Shown here piece by piece: positions 45,741-56,290 of a stretch of 64,000 nucleotides of DNA. The notes under the pieces were generated by a model. That model saw only the letters and a list, made by a program, of their open reading frames with translations. It ran no database searches and was not told the DNA's origin. The translations under genes were made by a program, and so were the position numbers. Positions within the stretch are counted from its first letter, which is position 1. Every line of letters begins with the position of its first letter. Origin of the DNA: Idiomarina sp. MD25a (GTDB taxonomy: Bacteria > Pseudomonadota > Gammaproteobacteria > Enterobacterales > Alteromonadaceae); the NCBI RefSeq assembly GCF_001870515.1, contig NZ_MDGT01000003.1:186001-250000 (forward strand), given 5' to 3'.

Positions 45741-48043
45741 TCTTTTTTCGCTTTAGCGAAGGCATCTGCAAATGCGCTACCCATCGCAGATGATGCTTTA
45801 TCTACAGGTTTCTTTTTGGCGTTAGCCGTCGCCGGAGACTTGCCCTGCTTATGAGTTTTCTTCGCAGGTGCTGCATCATCATTTTTGCGCATGCTGAGAC
45901 CGATACGTTTTCTATCGATATCAACCTCAACAACACGTACCTTTACGATATCACCTGCCTTCACAACCTCACGAGGATCACTGACGAAGGTATCGGCGAG
46001 CGCAGAAATGTGAACAAGACCATCTTGGTGTACACCGATATCCACAAATGCACCGAAATTGGCAACATTGGTGACGACCCCTTCTAGCAGCATGCCGGGC
46101 TCAAGATCAGCGACTTTCTCTACACCTTCTTTAAACTGTGCGGTTTTGAATTCAGGGCGAGGGTCACGCCCGGGCTTTTCAAGTTCGCGAACGATGTCTC
46201 GCAGCGTGGGTAAGCCGACCGTCTCGGTGACAAAAGCATTTAAATCGAGTTGGTCAATCGCTGTTTTGTTACCAATGAGCTGCTCAACGGCAATGCCTGC
46301 TTTGTCAGCCATCGACTCAACAATGTGATAAGACTCTGGGTGAACAGCCGACGCATCGAGTGGGTGCTGACCTTCATTGATGCGCATGAATCCGGCGCTC
46401 TGTTCAAACGCTTTAGGTCCCATGCGCGGAACATCCATTAAGGTTTTACGAGTAGAAAAAGCGCCATGTGTATCACGGTACTCAACGATATTCTTCGCAA
46501 GTGTTTTGGATAGTCCTGCCACACGTTGCAGGAGCGCTGCTGAAGCTCGATTAACGTCAACGCCGACAGCGTTTACGCAATCCTCAACGACGGCATCGAG
46601 ACTTTGAGCTAGCTGTGCTTGGCTAACATCGTGTTGGTACTGCCCCACGCCGATCGATTTCGGTTCAATTTTAACGAGCTCAGCCAGCGGATCCTGCAGG
46701 CGGCGCGCAATTGATACTGCACCACGTAAAGCAACATCCATGTTCGGAAACTCTTGCGCAGCGAGTTCCGATGCCGAATAGACAGAAGCACCTGCTTCGT
46801 TGACCATGACCTTGGTCGCTTTAACATCGGCATTCGCTTTCAGCATCTCGGCAACCAAGCTATCGGTCTCGCGTGAGTGGGTACCATTACCGATACTAAT
46901 CAATTCCACTTTATGCTGTTTACAGAGTCCGGCTAAGGTGCGCATTGCCTTGTCTTTTTGGTTCTGCGGTTGAAACGGAAAAACAGTATTAGTATCCAGA
47001 ACCTTACCCGTTTCATCGATAACCGCGACCTTCACCCCGGTGCGAACGCCCGGGTCGAGACCCATCGTGCGCTTGGCACCCGCTGGCGCGGCCATGAGCA
47101 AATCAGCCAAGTTATTTGCAAAAACTTGAATTGCTGCGCTCTCGGCTTGCTCACGTACCCGAGCCATGAGTTCGGTTTCTAGATGGAGCGATAGTTTTAC
47201 TTTCCACGTCCACTGTACAACTTGGGCACGCCAAGCATCAGCAGGTCGACGTTGATCGGAAAACCCGACAAACTCAGCAATCATCCGTTCAACTTCAGCA
47301 TCTTTCTGTGTTTCTAGTGAAGGTGCTGGATCCAACGACAACTGTAAGACGCCTTCGTTTCGACCGCGAAAAAGAGCGAGCGCGCGGTGCGATGGTATAC
47401 GGTTAAATGCTTCAGCAAAGTCAAAATAATCGCGGAACTTGCTACCTTCTGTTTCTTTGCCTTTGACTACTTGAGCGCGTAAGTGAGCATGTGTCCATAA
47501 GTGGTTTCTTAGCTGTTTTAGCAACTCAGCCTGTTCCGAGAACCGTTCCATTAGGATAGCTCGAGCGCCATCCAATGCATCTTTTGGCTCATTAATTTTG
47601 TGCTCTGTATTGAGGTACGCGTTAGCGGTTTCGTCAGGTGTTAAGTCTGGATTGTGCCAAAGCTGGTCGGCTAAGGGTTCAAGCCCTGCTTCAATCGCAA
47701 TCTGACCTTTGGTGCGACGTTTGGGTTTATAAGGTAGGTAGAGGTCCTCGAGCTCGGTCTTTGTATCTGCCGCATTAATTTTGGCGGCTAAATCGTCGCT
47801 GAGCTTTCCTTGCTCCTCGACTGAACGCAAGATAACGCCGCGACGTTCTTCTAATTCTGTTAAATAATTCAGGCGTTGATGCGCTTGTCTCAGTTGCGTG
47901 TCATCAAGGCCGCCGGTGAGCTCCTTACGATAACGCGCAATGAATGGGATGGTGGCACCCTCGTCGAGCAATTTGATAACTGCTGTTATTTGCTTTTCTT
48001 GTACGCTGAGTTCCTGCGCGATTTGCTGACTAATTCTTTCCAT
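45737..48043 (-). CDS. tex: Transcription accessory protein Tex (S1 RNA-binding)
   Basis: Nucleic-acid-binding protein of 768 residues, the usual Tex length. In order: helical N-terminal region, a YqgF/RNase H-like domain with [21 protein letters not shown] (about 325), helix-hairpin-helix motifs ([17 protein letters not shown]) and an S1 domain (about 650-720, [20 protein letters not shown]). A basic Lys/Ala tail closes the protein. It affects transcription and toxin expression in several species, though the exact reaction is not known. It lies 31 bases after greB. Confidence 0.95.
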   Translation of the reverse strand: MERISQQIAQELSVQEKQITAVIKLLDEGATIPFIARYRKELTGGLDDTQLRQAHQRLNYLTELEERRGVILRSVEEQGKLSDDLAAKINAADTKTELEDLYLPYKPKRRTKGQIAIEAGLEPLADQLWHNPDLTPDETANAYLNTEHKINEPKDALDGARAILMERFSEQAELLKQLRNHLWTHAHLRAQVVKGKETEGSKFRDYFDFAEAFNRIPSHRALALFRGRNEGVLQLSLDPAPSLETQKDAEVERMIAEFVGFSDQRRPADAWRAQVVQWTWKVKLSLHLETELMARVREQAESAAIQVFANNLADLLMAAPAGAKRTMGLDPGVRTGVKVAVIDETGKVLDTNTVFPFQPQNQKDKAMRTLAGLCKQHKVELISIGNGTHSRETDSLVAEMLKANADVKATKVMVNEAGASVYSASELAAQEFPNMDVALRGAVSIARRLQDPLAELVKIEPKSIGVGQYQHDVSQAQLAQSLDAVVEDCVNAVGVDVNRASAALLQRVAGLSKTLAKNIVEYRDTHGAFSTRKTLMDVPRMGPKAFEQSAGFMRINEGQHPLDASAVHPESYHIVESMADKAGIAVEQLIGNKTAIDQLDLNAFVTETVGLPTLRDIVRELEKPGRDPRPEFKTAQFKEGVEKVADLEPGMLLEGVVTNVANFGAFVDIGVHQDGLVHISALADTFVSDPREVVKAGDIVKVRVVEVDIDRKRIGLSMRKNDDAAPAKKTHKQGKSPATANAKKKPVDKASSAMGSAFADAFAKAKKD

Positions 48044-48074
48044 AAGTTACTCTACTTCTAAATCCAACTGGCCT

Positions 48075-48587
48075 CTATTGGCTCGGCTTTGCGTTACTGC
48101 AATCCGTTTCGCTAAAGGCGTGATACTGTATTTTATTAATGAACCAACATTGCTCGCCTTTCGGGGTCACAACGATGACTTCATCATCGACATGCTTCTT
48201 TAAAAGTGCTCTTGCCATCGGCGCATCGATCGAGACTACGTCTTTCGAGTCATAAATCTCATCAGGCCCAACAATCTGAAAACGACGGATTGTACCTTGC
48301 TCGTCTTCTATCTCAACAAATGCACCAAAAAATACTTGTCCATCTTGTTGAGGTGAATAATCGACCACCTTGAGCTGATCAAGGCGCTTACTCAAATAAC
48401 GAATCCGGCTATCGATGCGGCGCAGCTTTTGCTTATTGTATTTGTAATCTGCATTCTCACTGCGGTCACCAAGGCTCGCAGCCCAGGAGACCTTTTCAAC
48501 AGTTTCTCGGCGCTCAACACGCCATAAATGATTCAGTTCTTGTTGCAACTTATCGAAGCCATTTCGAGTGATAAGATTCGTTTTCAT
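48075..48587 (-). CDS. greB: Transcription elongation factor GreB
   Basis: Binds the secondary channel of RNA polymerase and triggers cleavage of backtracked transcripts. The 170-residue product has the N-terminal coiled coil (about 1-75) with WAASLGDRSENADYKYNKQK, including the catalytic acidic tip (DRSENAD), and the C-terminal FKBP-like domain with VVDYSPQQDGQVFFGA and SIDAPMARALLKK. It is about 12 residues longer than E. coli GreB at the C-terminus. In E. coli greB abuts ompR; here other genes lie between. Confidence 0.95.
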   Translation of the reverse strand: MKTNLITRNGFDKLQQELNHLWRVERRETVEKVSWAASLGDRSENADYKYNKQKLRRIDSRIRYLSKRLDQLKVVDYSPQQDGQVFFGAFVEIEDEQGTIRRFQIVGPDEIYDSKDVVSIDAPMARALLKKHVDDEVIVVTPKGEQCWFINKIQYHAFSETDCSNAKPSQ

Positions 48588-48664
48588 AATGTTTTAATGA
48601 ATGTTATATATAGAATAATAAATATGCACGATCGCAACATAAGTGTGATTTTTATTCATCAAAA

Positions 48665-51238
48665 ATGATATTAAGCAAAGGTATCTGTCATTTGCGCATA
48701 ATACTTACGTTTCTTCTTTGTCTCAGTTTATACGTTCCCGCGAGCGATGTCTTTGCTGATTCCGTAAAGCATCTGAAAGTTGGGGTGTATGACAATCCAC
48801 CCAAACTTTTTCAGTCCGATGAGGGAGAAGTATCGGGGATTCTCGGCGACTTGCTTAGCCATATCGCCGAGCAGCAAGGTTGGCAACTTCAGCCAGTAGC
48901 GTGCGAGTTTGCTGACTGCTTAACCTTACTCAAGGAGGGACACATAGATATATTGCCTGATGTTGCGATGACGCAAGATCGTGCTTCGTTTATTTCTGTT
49001 CACACCGAGCCTGCACTACTGAGCTGGTCAAAAATTTATACCCGCTCAGGCGCAAATATTCGCGATATTTTTGATCTAGAAAACAAACGCATTGCCGTGG
49101 TCGATGGCTCTGTTCAACAGAGTTATTTGACTGATATTGCGACAGGTTTTGATACGCCACTTATTTTGACACCCGTCATAAGTTTTGAAAGTGGTTTTCA
49201 GCAGCTATTAGATGCGCAAGTGGATGCTGTTGCGAGTAATCAATTTTTTGGTGATAACTATGTGGTGGACAAGGCGCTCGATAGTACGCCTATCGTATTT
49301 ATGCCGACAGAACTCTATTACGCCGTTGCAAAAGGTACTCACAAGGAAGTACTCAATAGTATCGACAAGGCGTTAGCCGCGCTCAAGGCTGATAGTGATT
49401 CAGCGTATTATCAGATACTTGACAGTTACGAGCCCGCAACCAAGCTGATTAAGCTGCCCAAGTGGATATGGTATGTGATGAGCCTACTGGTGTTGTTAAC
49501 CATTGGCTTTATTATATTCAACCGCATGCTGAAGCGCCGAGTGCAGGAAAAGACACAACAACTCGCGGTGAGCGAAAAGCGTCTTGAAGTCATTTTGAAT
49601 AGTGTCGATGCCTGCATCTTTATTAAAGATTGCGACTTAAACTATCAGTATGCAAATCAGCGCTGCGCTGAGTTATTACGTATGCCATTGGAGCAGATCA
49701 GCGGCTCAAATGATCATGAACTATTTTCAAAGCCGATGGCAGACTTCCTTAATGAAAAAGATCGCCATGTACTAAGCACGCGAAAGCGACTCGCCTACCA
49801 GGAGCAGCATGTTGATCAACAAACCGGTGAGGAACGATTATTTTGGTCAGTAAAAGTCCCATTGACGGCTCCTGACGGAAAGCTTATCGGCATTTGTGGT
49901 ATTGCGACCGATGTGTCGGAGTATGAAGCGCTGAAATCGGAAGTGCAGAAACTCGCTAACTTTGACCCCCTAACCAATTTAGGAAACCGACGCACATTAA
50001 TCGACAAGTTAGCGGAGCGATACTCAAAAAATAGCTTTGCTCCATCGGATTGGTTGATGTTCGTTGATATTGATCAGTTTAAGACGCTCAATGATCGCTA
50101 CGGACACGACGTAGGTGACCAATTACTGACACAAGTGGGTGAGCGCATCAAGTCTCATTGTAAAGAAGATGAGATTGTTGGACGGCTCGGCGCAGATGAG
50201 TTTTATTGTCTGAGCCAATCAACCCATGACCAGCTTCGACTGTCTGATTTGGACGAGTGGCTTAATCAGCTTGTTATAAAGCTTAATGCGCCATTTTGGA
50301 TAGCAGAAACGCAACTGTCAGTCTCATTTAGCTTTGGATTGGTCAGTTTAGCCGACTGCAAAGATTATCTCGAAGCGATGAAAGCGGCTGACTTATCGGT
50401 TCAACAGGCTAAAGTTTCAGGTGGTGACTGTATTCGATTCTTTAATGAGCGGATGCAACAAGAGTTTAACCAACGACAAGTACTCCTTGATTCATTAAAA
50501 GCAGCCATCACGCATCGCCAGCTATCACTTGCTTATCAGCCCCAGTATCGTCAAACGGCAACCGGAGAAACTCGATGCATTGGTTTTGAGGCGTTACTGC
50601 GGTGGCATGATAATGAACACGGCTATGTTTCACCCGGTGAGTTTATTCCATTGGCCGAATCGAATGGACTGATGTCGCAATTGCATCATCTGGTGATGGA
50701 CCAAGTTACTCAAGATATGGACGTTTTGGGTCACTGTTTCACTGATGATAACTGGGTCGTGGCTATTAACGTGAGCGCGAGCCAAATTAGAGCGAGTGAC
50801 TTCTTACACGATCTTAAACAACGTGTTGATGAAGAGCCTCGCTTGGCTCGACACCTTGAGTTTGAGATAACCGAAAGTGTGCTGATTGATGACATCGATG
50901 AAGTGGCTCAGCTGATGAGGGATGTGTCTGCTACGGGAATCCAGTTCGCTTTGGACGATTTTGGCACCGGTTACTCATCGTTGATTTACCTCAAGCTGTT
51001 GCCGCTTAGACGGTTGAAAATTGACCAAGGTTTCGTTAAAGATTTATTGAGCGACCGCAGTGATGAAGCGATTGTTAAAACGGTAATCGCATTAGCTAAT
51101 GGCTTGGGACTCGAAACTATTGCCGAGGGCGTGGAAACTGAAGCACAACAGAATCGTTTGGTCGAATTAGGATGTAATCAACTGCAAGGGTTTTATTTAG
51201 GTCGCCCCGAACCGCTAGCGCATTGGCAAAAAGACTGA
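48665..51238 (+). CDS. Sensor protein with SBP, PAS, GGDEF and EAL domains
   Basis: Predicted c-di-GMP phosphodiesterase of 857 residues. After a signal peptide there is a periplasmic type 3 solute-binding domain (about 35-265), a helix (about 269-288), a PAS domain (about 300-420), GGDEF (about 430-590) and EAL (about 605-855). The GGDEF motif is degenerate (GADEF, 509-513), so cyclase activity is doubtful. The EAL domain looks complete: EAL at 642-644, ITESVL, LDDFGTGYSS and AEGVET. It probably lowers c-di-GMP in response to a periplasmic ligand. It ends 40 bases before the RND adaptor gene. Confidence 0.9.
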   Translation: MILSKGICHLRIILTFLLCLSLYVPASDVFADSVKHLKVGVYDNPPKLFQSDEGEVSGILGDLLSHIAEQQGWQLQPVACEFADCLTLLKEGHIDILPDVAMTQDRASFISVHTEPALLSWSKIYTRSGANIRDIFDLENKRIAVVDGSVQQSYLTDIATGFDTPLILTPVISFESGFQQLLDAQVDAVASNQFFGDNYVVDKALDSTPIVFMPTELYYAVAKGTHKEVLNSIDKALAALKADSDSAYYQILDSYEPATKLIKLPKWIWYVMSLLVLLTIGFIIFNRMLKRRVQEKTQQLAVSEKRLEVILNSVDACIFIKDCDLNYQYANQRCAELLRMPLEQISGSNDHELFSKPMADFLNEKDRHVLSTRKRLAYQEQHVDQQTGEERLFWSVKVPLTAPDGKLIGICGIATDVSEYEALKSEVQKLANFDPLTNLGNRRTLIDKLAERYSKNSFAPSDWLMFVDIDQFKTLNDRYGHDVGDQLLTQVGERIKSHCKEDEIVGRLGADEFYCLSQSTHDQLRLSDLDEWLNQLVIKLNAPFWIAETQLSVSFSFGLVSLADCKDYLEAMKAADLSVQQAKVSGGDCIRFFNERMQQEFNQRQVLLDSLKAAITHRQLSLAYQPQYRQTATGETRCIGFEALLRWHDNEHGYVSPGEFIPLAESNGLMSQLHHLVMDQVTQDMDVLGHCFTDDNWVVAINVSASQIRASDFLHDLKQRVDEEPRLARHLEFEITESVLIDDIDEVAQLMRDVSATGIQFALDDFGTGYSSLIYLKLLPLRRLKIDQGFVKDLLSDRSDEAIVKTVIALANGLGLETIAEGVETEAQQNRLVELGCNQLQGFYLGRPEPLAHWQKD

Positions 51239-51278
51239 TATTATCATTATATATAAAAACATATTGTAAGAGGTTAAA

Positions 51279-52280
51279 ATGAGAGCCTTACGTTTCCTCT
51301 TGATTGCGCTGGTCATGCTCGCGAGCTTCAATAGCTTCGCTCAACAAACGATTGAGGTGACCGTTGAGCAACAACCTGAGTGGCTAAAAGTCAATGGCGT
51401 GGTAGAGGCCACTCAACGTTCGACAGTCTCTGCGCAAACAGCGGGAACGATCGTTGAGTTACCGTACGATGTCGACGATACCGTACCGCAAGGCGCCCTG
51501 ATTGTAGGCTTGGACGACTCCGAGCAACAAGCGCGTTTGCAACAGCGTGAGGCGGAACTCGCCAGTGCAGAAGCAACGCTAGACCAGAATCAAAAGCAGT
51601 TTCAACGCGTTCAACAGTTATTCCAACAAAACTCGGTGTCGACCTCGGAACTGGATCAAGCAAAGACCGCGCTCGAACGCGCACAGTCGTCGGTTAAGCA
51701 AGCTAAGGCAGGACTCGAAGAAGCGCGTAAGCAGTTATCCTATACACGCGTCACCGCACCGTATGCAGGCATTGTTACCGATCGTTGGGTTGAGTTAGGT
51801 GAGTCAGTCCAGCCCGGACAGCGTCTCATTACCGGCTTGTCACTCGAGCAGTTACGGGTGGTGGCAGACGTGCCTCAGCAATTTAATACGTTGGCGCGAG
51901 ACTTTTCTACGGCACAGATCCAGCTGGATAATGGGGTATCTATCGACGCCACGGCGCTGACGTTTTTTCCTTATGCTCAGCAACCGAGCCATAGTTTTAA
52001 GTTGCGAATGCTGGTGCCGTCACAAGGTTTGCGACTATTACCCGGTTCTGCGGTTGATGTATGGCTAAAAATCGGTGAGCGTGATGTCATTCAAGTTCCC
52101 CGCTCTGCTTTGCACATTGATGGGGAATTGCGTGCGGTGTATGTCGTCGATAAGGGCAACAACCCGCAACTAAGGCAAGTATATACAGGGCGCATCACTC
52201 GCGACCATGTCGAGATACTGGCGGGTCTCCAACCAGGCGAACGCGTGGCTCAAGACTGGAGTCGGATTCGTTATGAGTAA
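51279..52280 (+). CDS. RND efflux periplasmic adaptor subunit (MFP/HlyD family)
   Basis: Membrane-fusion protein of 333 residues. A signal peptide (about 1-22, ending SFA) is followed by a lipoyl-like half (VSAQTAGTIVELPYDVDDTV), a coiled-coil hairpin (about 85-150) and the second half with SYTRVTAPYAGIVTDRWVELGE. It bridges the inner-membrane pump and an outer-membrane channel. Its last 8 bases overlap the start of the pump gene (ATGAGTAA). The outer-membrane partner is not encoded here. Confidence 0.93.
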   Translation: MRALRFLLIALVMLASFNSFAQQTIEVTVEQQPEWLKVNGVVEATQRSTVSAQTAGTIVELPYDVDDTVPQGALIVGLDDSEQQARLQQREAELASAEATLDQNQKQFQRVQQLFQQNSVSTSELDQAKTALERAQSSVKQAKAGLEEARKQLSYTRVTAPYAGIVTDRWVELGESVQPGQRLITGLSLEQLRVVADVPQQFNTLARDFSTAQIQLDNGVSIDATALTFFPYAQQPSHSFKLRMLVPSQGLRLLPGSAVDVWLKIGERDVIQVPRSALHIDGELRAVYVVDKGNNPQLRQVYTGRITRDHVEILAGLQPGERVAQDWSRIRYE

Positions 52281-55200
52281 GCCTGAATCGCTCGGCCCAT
52301 CGGGTCATATTGCACGCATATTTCAACACTCTCAGCTCACACCGCTCATTATTTTACTGGCGGTCGTATTGGGTGTAATCGCTGTTTGGGCTACCCCGAA
52401 GGAAGAAGAGCCTCAGATCGATGTCACGATGGCGGATGTCATGGTGGCATTTCCTGGCGCGAGTCGCCAGCAAGTTGAGAGCCTCATTACCACACCGGGC
52501 GAACAGGTATTGAGTGAAATGTCCGATGTTGAGCATGTCTATTCAGTGGCTCAGCCTGGTATGGGGATTATCACGGTTCAGTTTGAAGTGGGTCTCCCGC
52601 GACAGCAAGCGTTAGTGCGCCTTTATAATAAAGTGCAGTCAAATGCCGACTGGTTCCCGACCCAATTGGGTGTCGCACAACCCATTATAAAACCTAAAGG
52701 TATTGACGACGTACCTATTATGACATTGACGCTACGCGCTAAAGAAGGGGCCAAAAGTGCACAGTCGCTGACTGCTGTGGCACATCGACTGGAAATAGCG
52801 TTGAAGCAAATTCCTGGCACACGCGATATTCGAACGCTCGGTAGCGTACCGCGATCCATTCATCTGACTATACAGCCTAGTGCACTTGCGCGTTATCAGC
52901 TGTCAGTGGCTGCGATTCAGCAAGCGCTAAAACAAAGTAACTTAGTAAGCGCTGAGCAACGTATTGTGGTCAATGGTCAGTCGATCCCAATGCAGGTAGG
53001 TCAACCATTGAGTTCGATGGATGATTTGAAAAAGATCGTTGTCGCGGTTTACGACAATGCGCCGGTATATCTAAATGACATTGCTAATCTCAGCTACGCA
53101 GACGTGCAAATGCCGCAGTCAGTGCTCAGCTCTGGCGGTCAAACCGATACGCCCGCTGTCACAATCAGTATTGCCAAAAAGCCTGGGGAGAATGCGATAG
53201 ATGTTGCTGATGCAGTGAACGCGAATTTAGCGAGTTGGCAAAACCGACTGATCCCTGCAGATGTCGATGTGCAAGTCACGCGTAACTATGGTCAAACGGC
53301 CGCGGAAAAATCGACTAAACTCATTACCGATCTCATATCGGCAACGGTATCGGTTATCGTATTAGTTTTACTCACTATGGGTTGGCGACAATCGCTGATT
53401 GTTGGTGTTGTGGTTCTAGTAACGTTACTCTTTACGCTAGTTTTCAGTTGGTTCTGGGGCTTCACACTTAATCGCGTATCGCTATTTGCGCTGATTTTCT
53501 CGATCGGCATCTTGGTTGATGATGGGATTGTAATTACCGAAAACATCCACCGTCGACTTGGGCTCTCAAATAGGCCTGCTAAATCACTTATTCCACAAGC
53601 GGTTGATGAAGTCGGTTCGCCAACAATTATGGCAACATTAACGATTATCGCCGCACTATTGCCGATGGCGTTTGTGACAGGCTTGATGGGTCCCTATATG
53701 AGCCCTATTCCGATTAATGCGTCTGCAGGTATGGTGTTCTCTCAACTCATGGCATTTATAGTTGCGCCTTGGTTGGCATTACGACTGCTTAGAAACCAAC
53801 GACATAGCTCAGATGCAGATAAAGAGCTCGAGGATGGCGCGCCTGATAAAGTCATGAAGGTGTTTAATCGTGTGTTGGGCGCCTTTATTGGTGCTAATTA
53901 TCGGAAACGCCGTTTCTTTCTGGGGTTGGGTATTCTCGCGTTATTGATTGGTAGCATATTATTACCTGCTAATCAGGCGGTTATCTTAAAGATGCTTCCC
54001 TTTGACAATAAGTCCGAGTTACAGGTTGTGTTGGATATGCCGGAGTCTACCTCGGTATTAGAAACACAGCGTGTGCTGGGCGAGATGACTGATTACCTGA
54101 AAGAGATTGATGAGGTGGAGAGTTGGCAGCGCTATGCTGGAACGGCGAGCCCGATTAATTTTAATGGGTTAGTGCGGCAATATTATTTGCGTAACGCACC
54201 CTATCAAGGCGACATACAGATTCAGTTAAAACATAAGTCTGATCGCGAGCGTGACTCGCATATGATAGCAATCGCTATTCGTGATTCTTTAGCCGAAATC
54301 GCAAGCCGCAATGGCGGCCGTGTAAAAGTGGTTGAAGTACCACCTGGACCGCCTGTATTTGCGCCTATCGTAGCAGAGATTTATGGTGGCACACTGACCA
54401 CGCAGGCCGCGCTCGCAGAAAAGTTGAAAAACGTGATGCACGAAGTGCCCGGGGTGGTCGATGTGGATACTTCGTTGACCGAGCCGACACCTAAATGGCA
54501 ATTAACGGTTGATCGGGAGGCAGCGGCGCAAGCAGGGCTGACTCAGGCAGATACCGCTAGGGCGATTAATACGTTGAGTGGGAGCGAACCCCTGGGTTAC
54601 TTAGACGATCCCTACGCCAAGTATGCTGTGCCGATCTGGCTTCAAATTCCGACACAACTGAGGGCAAGCCAAAGTGACTGGCTTAGCTTGCCTATGGTCA
54701 ATAATGCAGGTAAGCCAATCCCGTTGTCCAGCTTTGCCCAATTTGAGCAACAACAATGGCAGGGCAGCGTTTATCACAAAGATCTGCGACCCGTCACTTA
54801 TGTGCAAGGTAATATGGCGGGTGAGACAGATTCGCCTATTTACGGCATGTTAGCGGTGGTTGATAAAATCGCTGCCATGCCCGATGCACCTGAGCAGTAT
54901 TTTATTAACGAACCCAATGCTGAAGGGCCTGTTGCCATTAAGTGGGAAGGCGAATGGCAAATCACCTATGAGACGTTTCGTGATATGGGCATTGCCTACA
55001 GTGTGGGCATTTTCATGATCTTTGTTTTGCTGGTTGCGCAATTTCGCTCCTACTTAATGCCATTAATCATTATGTCGCCCATACCACTGACTTTGGTGGG
55101 GATTTTGCCGGGACATTGGTTGTTGGATAAAGAGTTCACTGCGACATCAATGATTGGCATGATCGCGCTGGCGGGCATTATTGTGCGTAACTCAATCCTG

Positions 55201-55479
55201 ATAGTGGTGTTTATCCGGCAACGCATTACCCGAGGTATGGCGTTAGAGAAAGCGGTCATATTGGCTGGCGCGGTGCGTTTAAAACCGATTGCACTTACCG
55301 CGGTATCAGCAATGGTGGGCGCGTACTTTATCTTGAGCGATCCCATTTTTAATGGCTTAGCCATTTCGCTAATTTTCGGTCTGGCTGTGTCAACATTACT
55401 GACGTTACTAGTGGTGCCGTTACTCTACTATGCGTTATTCCCTTGGCTTGCAGATAGTCGTTCGTTGGCGCAAGATTGA
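52273..55479 (+). CDS. RND efflux transporter permease subunit
   Basis: Inner-membrane H+ antiporter of 1068 residues in the AcrB superfamily. The first helix (about 22-40) is followed by a large periplasmic loop beginning with EEEPQIDVTMADVMVAFPGA. Helix 4 carries the proton-relay pair in SIGILVDDGIVITENIHRRL, the second periplasmic loop covers about 590-880, and the protein ends with the last helices near 1010-1060. Substrate range cannot be inferred with confidence. The ATG at 52273 is inside the adaptor's last codons; the longer upstream frame is not supported. Confidence 0.94.
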   Translation: MSKPESLGPSGHIARIFQHSQLTPLIILLAVVLGVIAVWATPKEEEPQIDVTMADVMVAFPGASRQQVESLITTPGEQVLSEMSDVEHVYSVAQPGMGIITVQFEVGLPRQQALVRLYNKVQSNADWFPTQLGVAQPIIKPKGIDDVPIMTLTLRAKEGAKSAQSLTAVAHRLEIALKQIPGTRDIRTLGSVPRSIHLTIQPSALARYQLSVAAIQQALKQSNLVSAEQRIVVNGQSIPMQVGQPLSSMDDLKKIVVAVYDNAPVYLNDIANLSYADVQMPQSVLSSGGQTDTPAVTISIAKKPGENAIDVADAVNANLASWQNRLIPADVDVQVTRNYGQTAAEKSTKLITDLISATVSVIVLVLLTMGWRQSLIVGVVVLVTLLFTLVFSWFWGFTLNRVSLFALIFSIGILVDDGIVITENIHRRLGLSNRPAKSLIPQAVDEVGSPTIMATLTIIAALLPMAFVTGLMGPYMSPIPINASAGMVFSQLMAFIVAPWLALRLLRNQRHSSDADKELEDGAPDKVMKVFNRVLGAFIGANYRKRRFFLGLGILALLIGSILLPANQAVILKMLPFDNKSELQVVLDMPESTSVLETQRVLGEMTDYLKEIDEVESWQRYAGTASPINFNGLVRQYYLRNAPYQGDIQIQLKHKSDRERDSHMIAIAIRDSLAEIASRNGGRVKVVEVPPGPPVFAPIVAEIYGGTLTTQAALAEKLKNVMHEVPGVVDVDTSLTEPTPKWQLTVDREAAAQAGLTQADTARAINTLSGSEPLGYLDDPYAKYAVPIWLQIPTQLRASQSDWLSLPMVNNAGKPIPLSSFAQFEQQQWQGSVYHKDLRPVTYVQGNMAGETDSPIYGMLAVVDKIAAMPDAPEQYFINEPNAEGPVAIKWEGEWQITYETFRDMGIAYSVGIFMIFVLLVAQFRSYLMPLIIMSPIPLTLVGILPGHWLLDKEFTATSMIGMIALAGIIVRNSILIVVFIRQRITRGMALEKAVILAGAVRLKPIALTAVSAMVGAYFILSDPIFNGLAISLIFGLAVSTLLTLLVVPLLYYALFPWLADSRSLAQD

Positions 55480-55564
55480 CACATTTGTTAACACACGCGG
55501 GCTTCATAAGTGATGAATCTCGCGCTATCTTAACAGCATAGAAAAGTTTAAGTCAGGGAACATC

Positions 55565-56290
55565 ATGGGTCAGGAAACGTTTAAAATACTGGTTGTCGAC
55601 GACGATGCACGTTTGCGTAGTCTGTTAGAGCGGTACTTGCACGAGCAAGGCTTTCAGGTGCGAGTGGCTTCAGACGCAGAGCAAATGGACCGTCTATTGA
55701 CGCGTGAAAACTATCATTTACTGGTGCTTGACCTGATGTTACCAGGCGAAGACGGATTATCTATTTGTAAACGTTTGCGACAAGCAAACAACACGATTCC
55801 TGTCATTATGCTAACCGCTAAAGGCGACGAGGTGGATCGTATTATTGGATTGGAGCTTGGTGCGGACGACTATTTAGCCAAACCTTTTAACCCTCGCGAA
55901 TTGCTCGCACGTATTCGTGCAGTGTTGCGCCGCCGTGGTGTTGAAGCGCCAGGCGCGCCTTCGCAAGATGACCAAGAAATTACCTTTGGCACCTATCGAC
56001 TTAACCTCGGGACACGGGAGATGTTTGACGGCGATACACCGATGCCACTCACCAGTGGCGAGTTTGCGGTGTTAAAGGCGCTGGTAAGCCACCCACGCGA
56101 ACCTTTGTCGCGAGATAAACTGATGAATTTAGCACGTGGCCGCGACTATAGTGCGCTCGAACGTTCGATTGATGTGCAAGTCTCGCGTTTACGCCGCATG
56201 CTCGAGGCTGACCCAGCCAAACCGCGCTATATTCAGACGGTATGGGGTTTGGGCTATGTATTTGTGCCCGATGGGAAACTTAAGAATTAA
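55565..56290 (+). CDS. ompR: Two-component response regulator OmpR
   Basis: Osmolarity-type response regulator of 241 residues. The receiver domain (about 5-120) has the acidic pocket VVDDDARLR, the phospho-acceptor Asp56 in [12 protein letters not shown] and the Lys of MLTAKG. The C-terminal winged helix (about 145-235) includes [12 protein letters not shown] and [15 protein letters not shown]. Similarity to E. coli OmpR is high. It overlaps envZ by one base (TAATG), so the pair is coupled. Confidence 0.95.
   Translation: MGQETFKILVVDDDARLRSLLERYLHEQGFQVRVASDAEQMDRLLTRENYHLLVLDLMLPGEDGLSICKRLRQANNTIPVIMLTAKGDEVDRIIGLELGADDYLAKPFNPRELLARIRAVLRRRGVEAPGAPSQDDQEITFGTYRLNLGTREMFDGDTPMPLTSGEFAVLKALVSHPREPLSRDKLMNLARGRDYSALERSIDVQVSRLRRMLEADPAKPRYIQTVWGLGYVFVPDGKLKN

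Noticed and set aside
53292-53546. Minus-strand frame in the RND pump gene and similar frames in coxA, the NSS gene and the ABC permease
   Set aside because: Antisense shadows of membrane-protein genes; their Ser/Thr/Asn-rich content is what reverse reading of hydrophobic codons gives.
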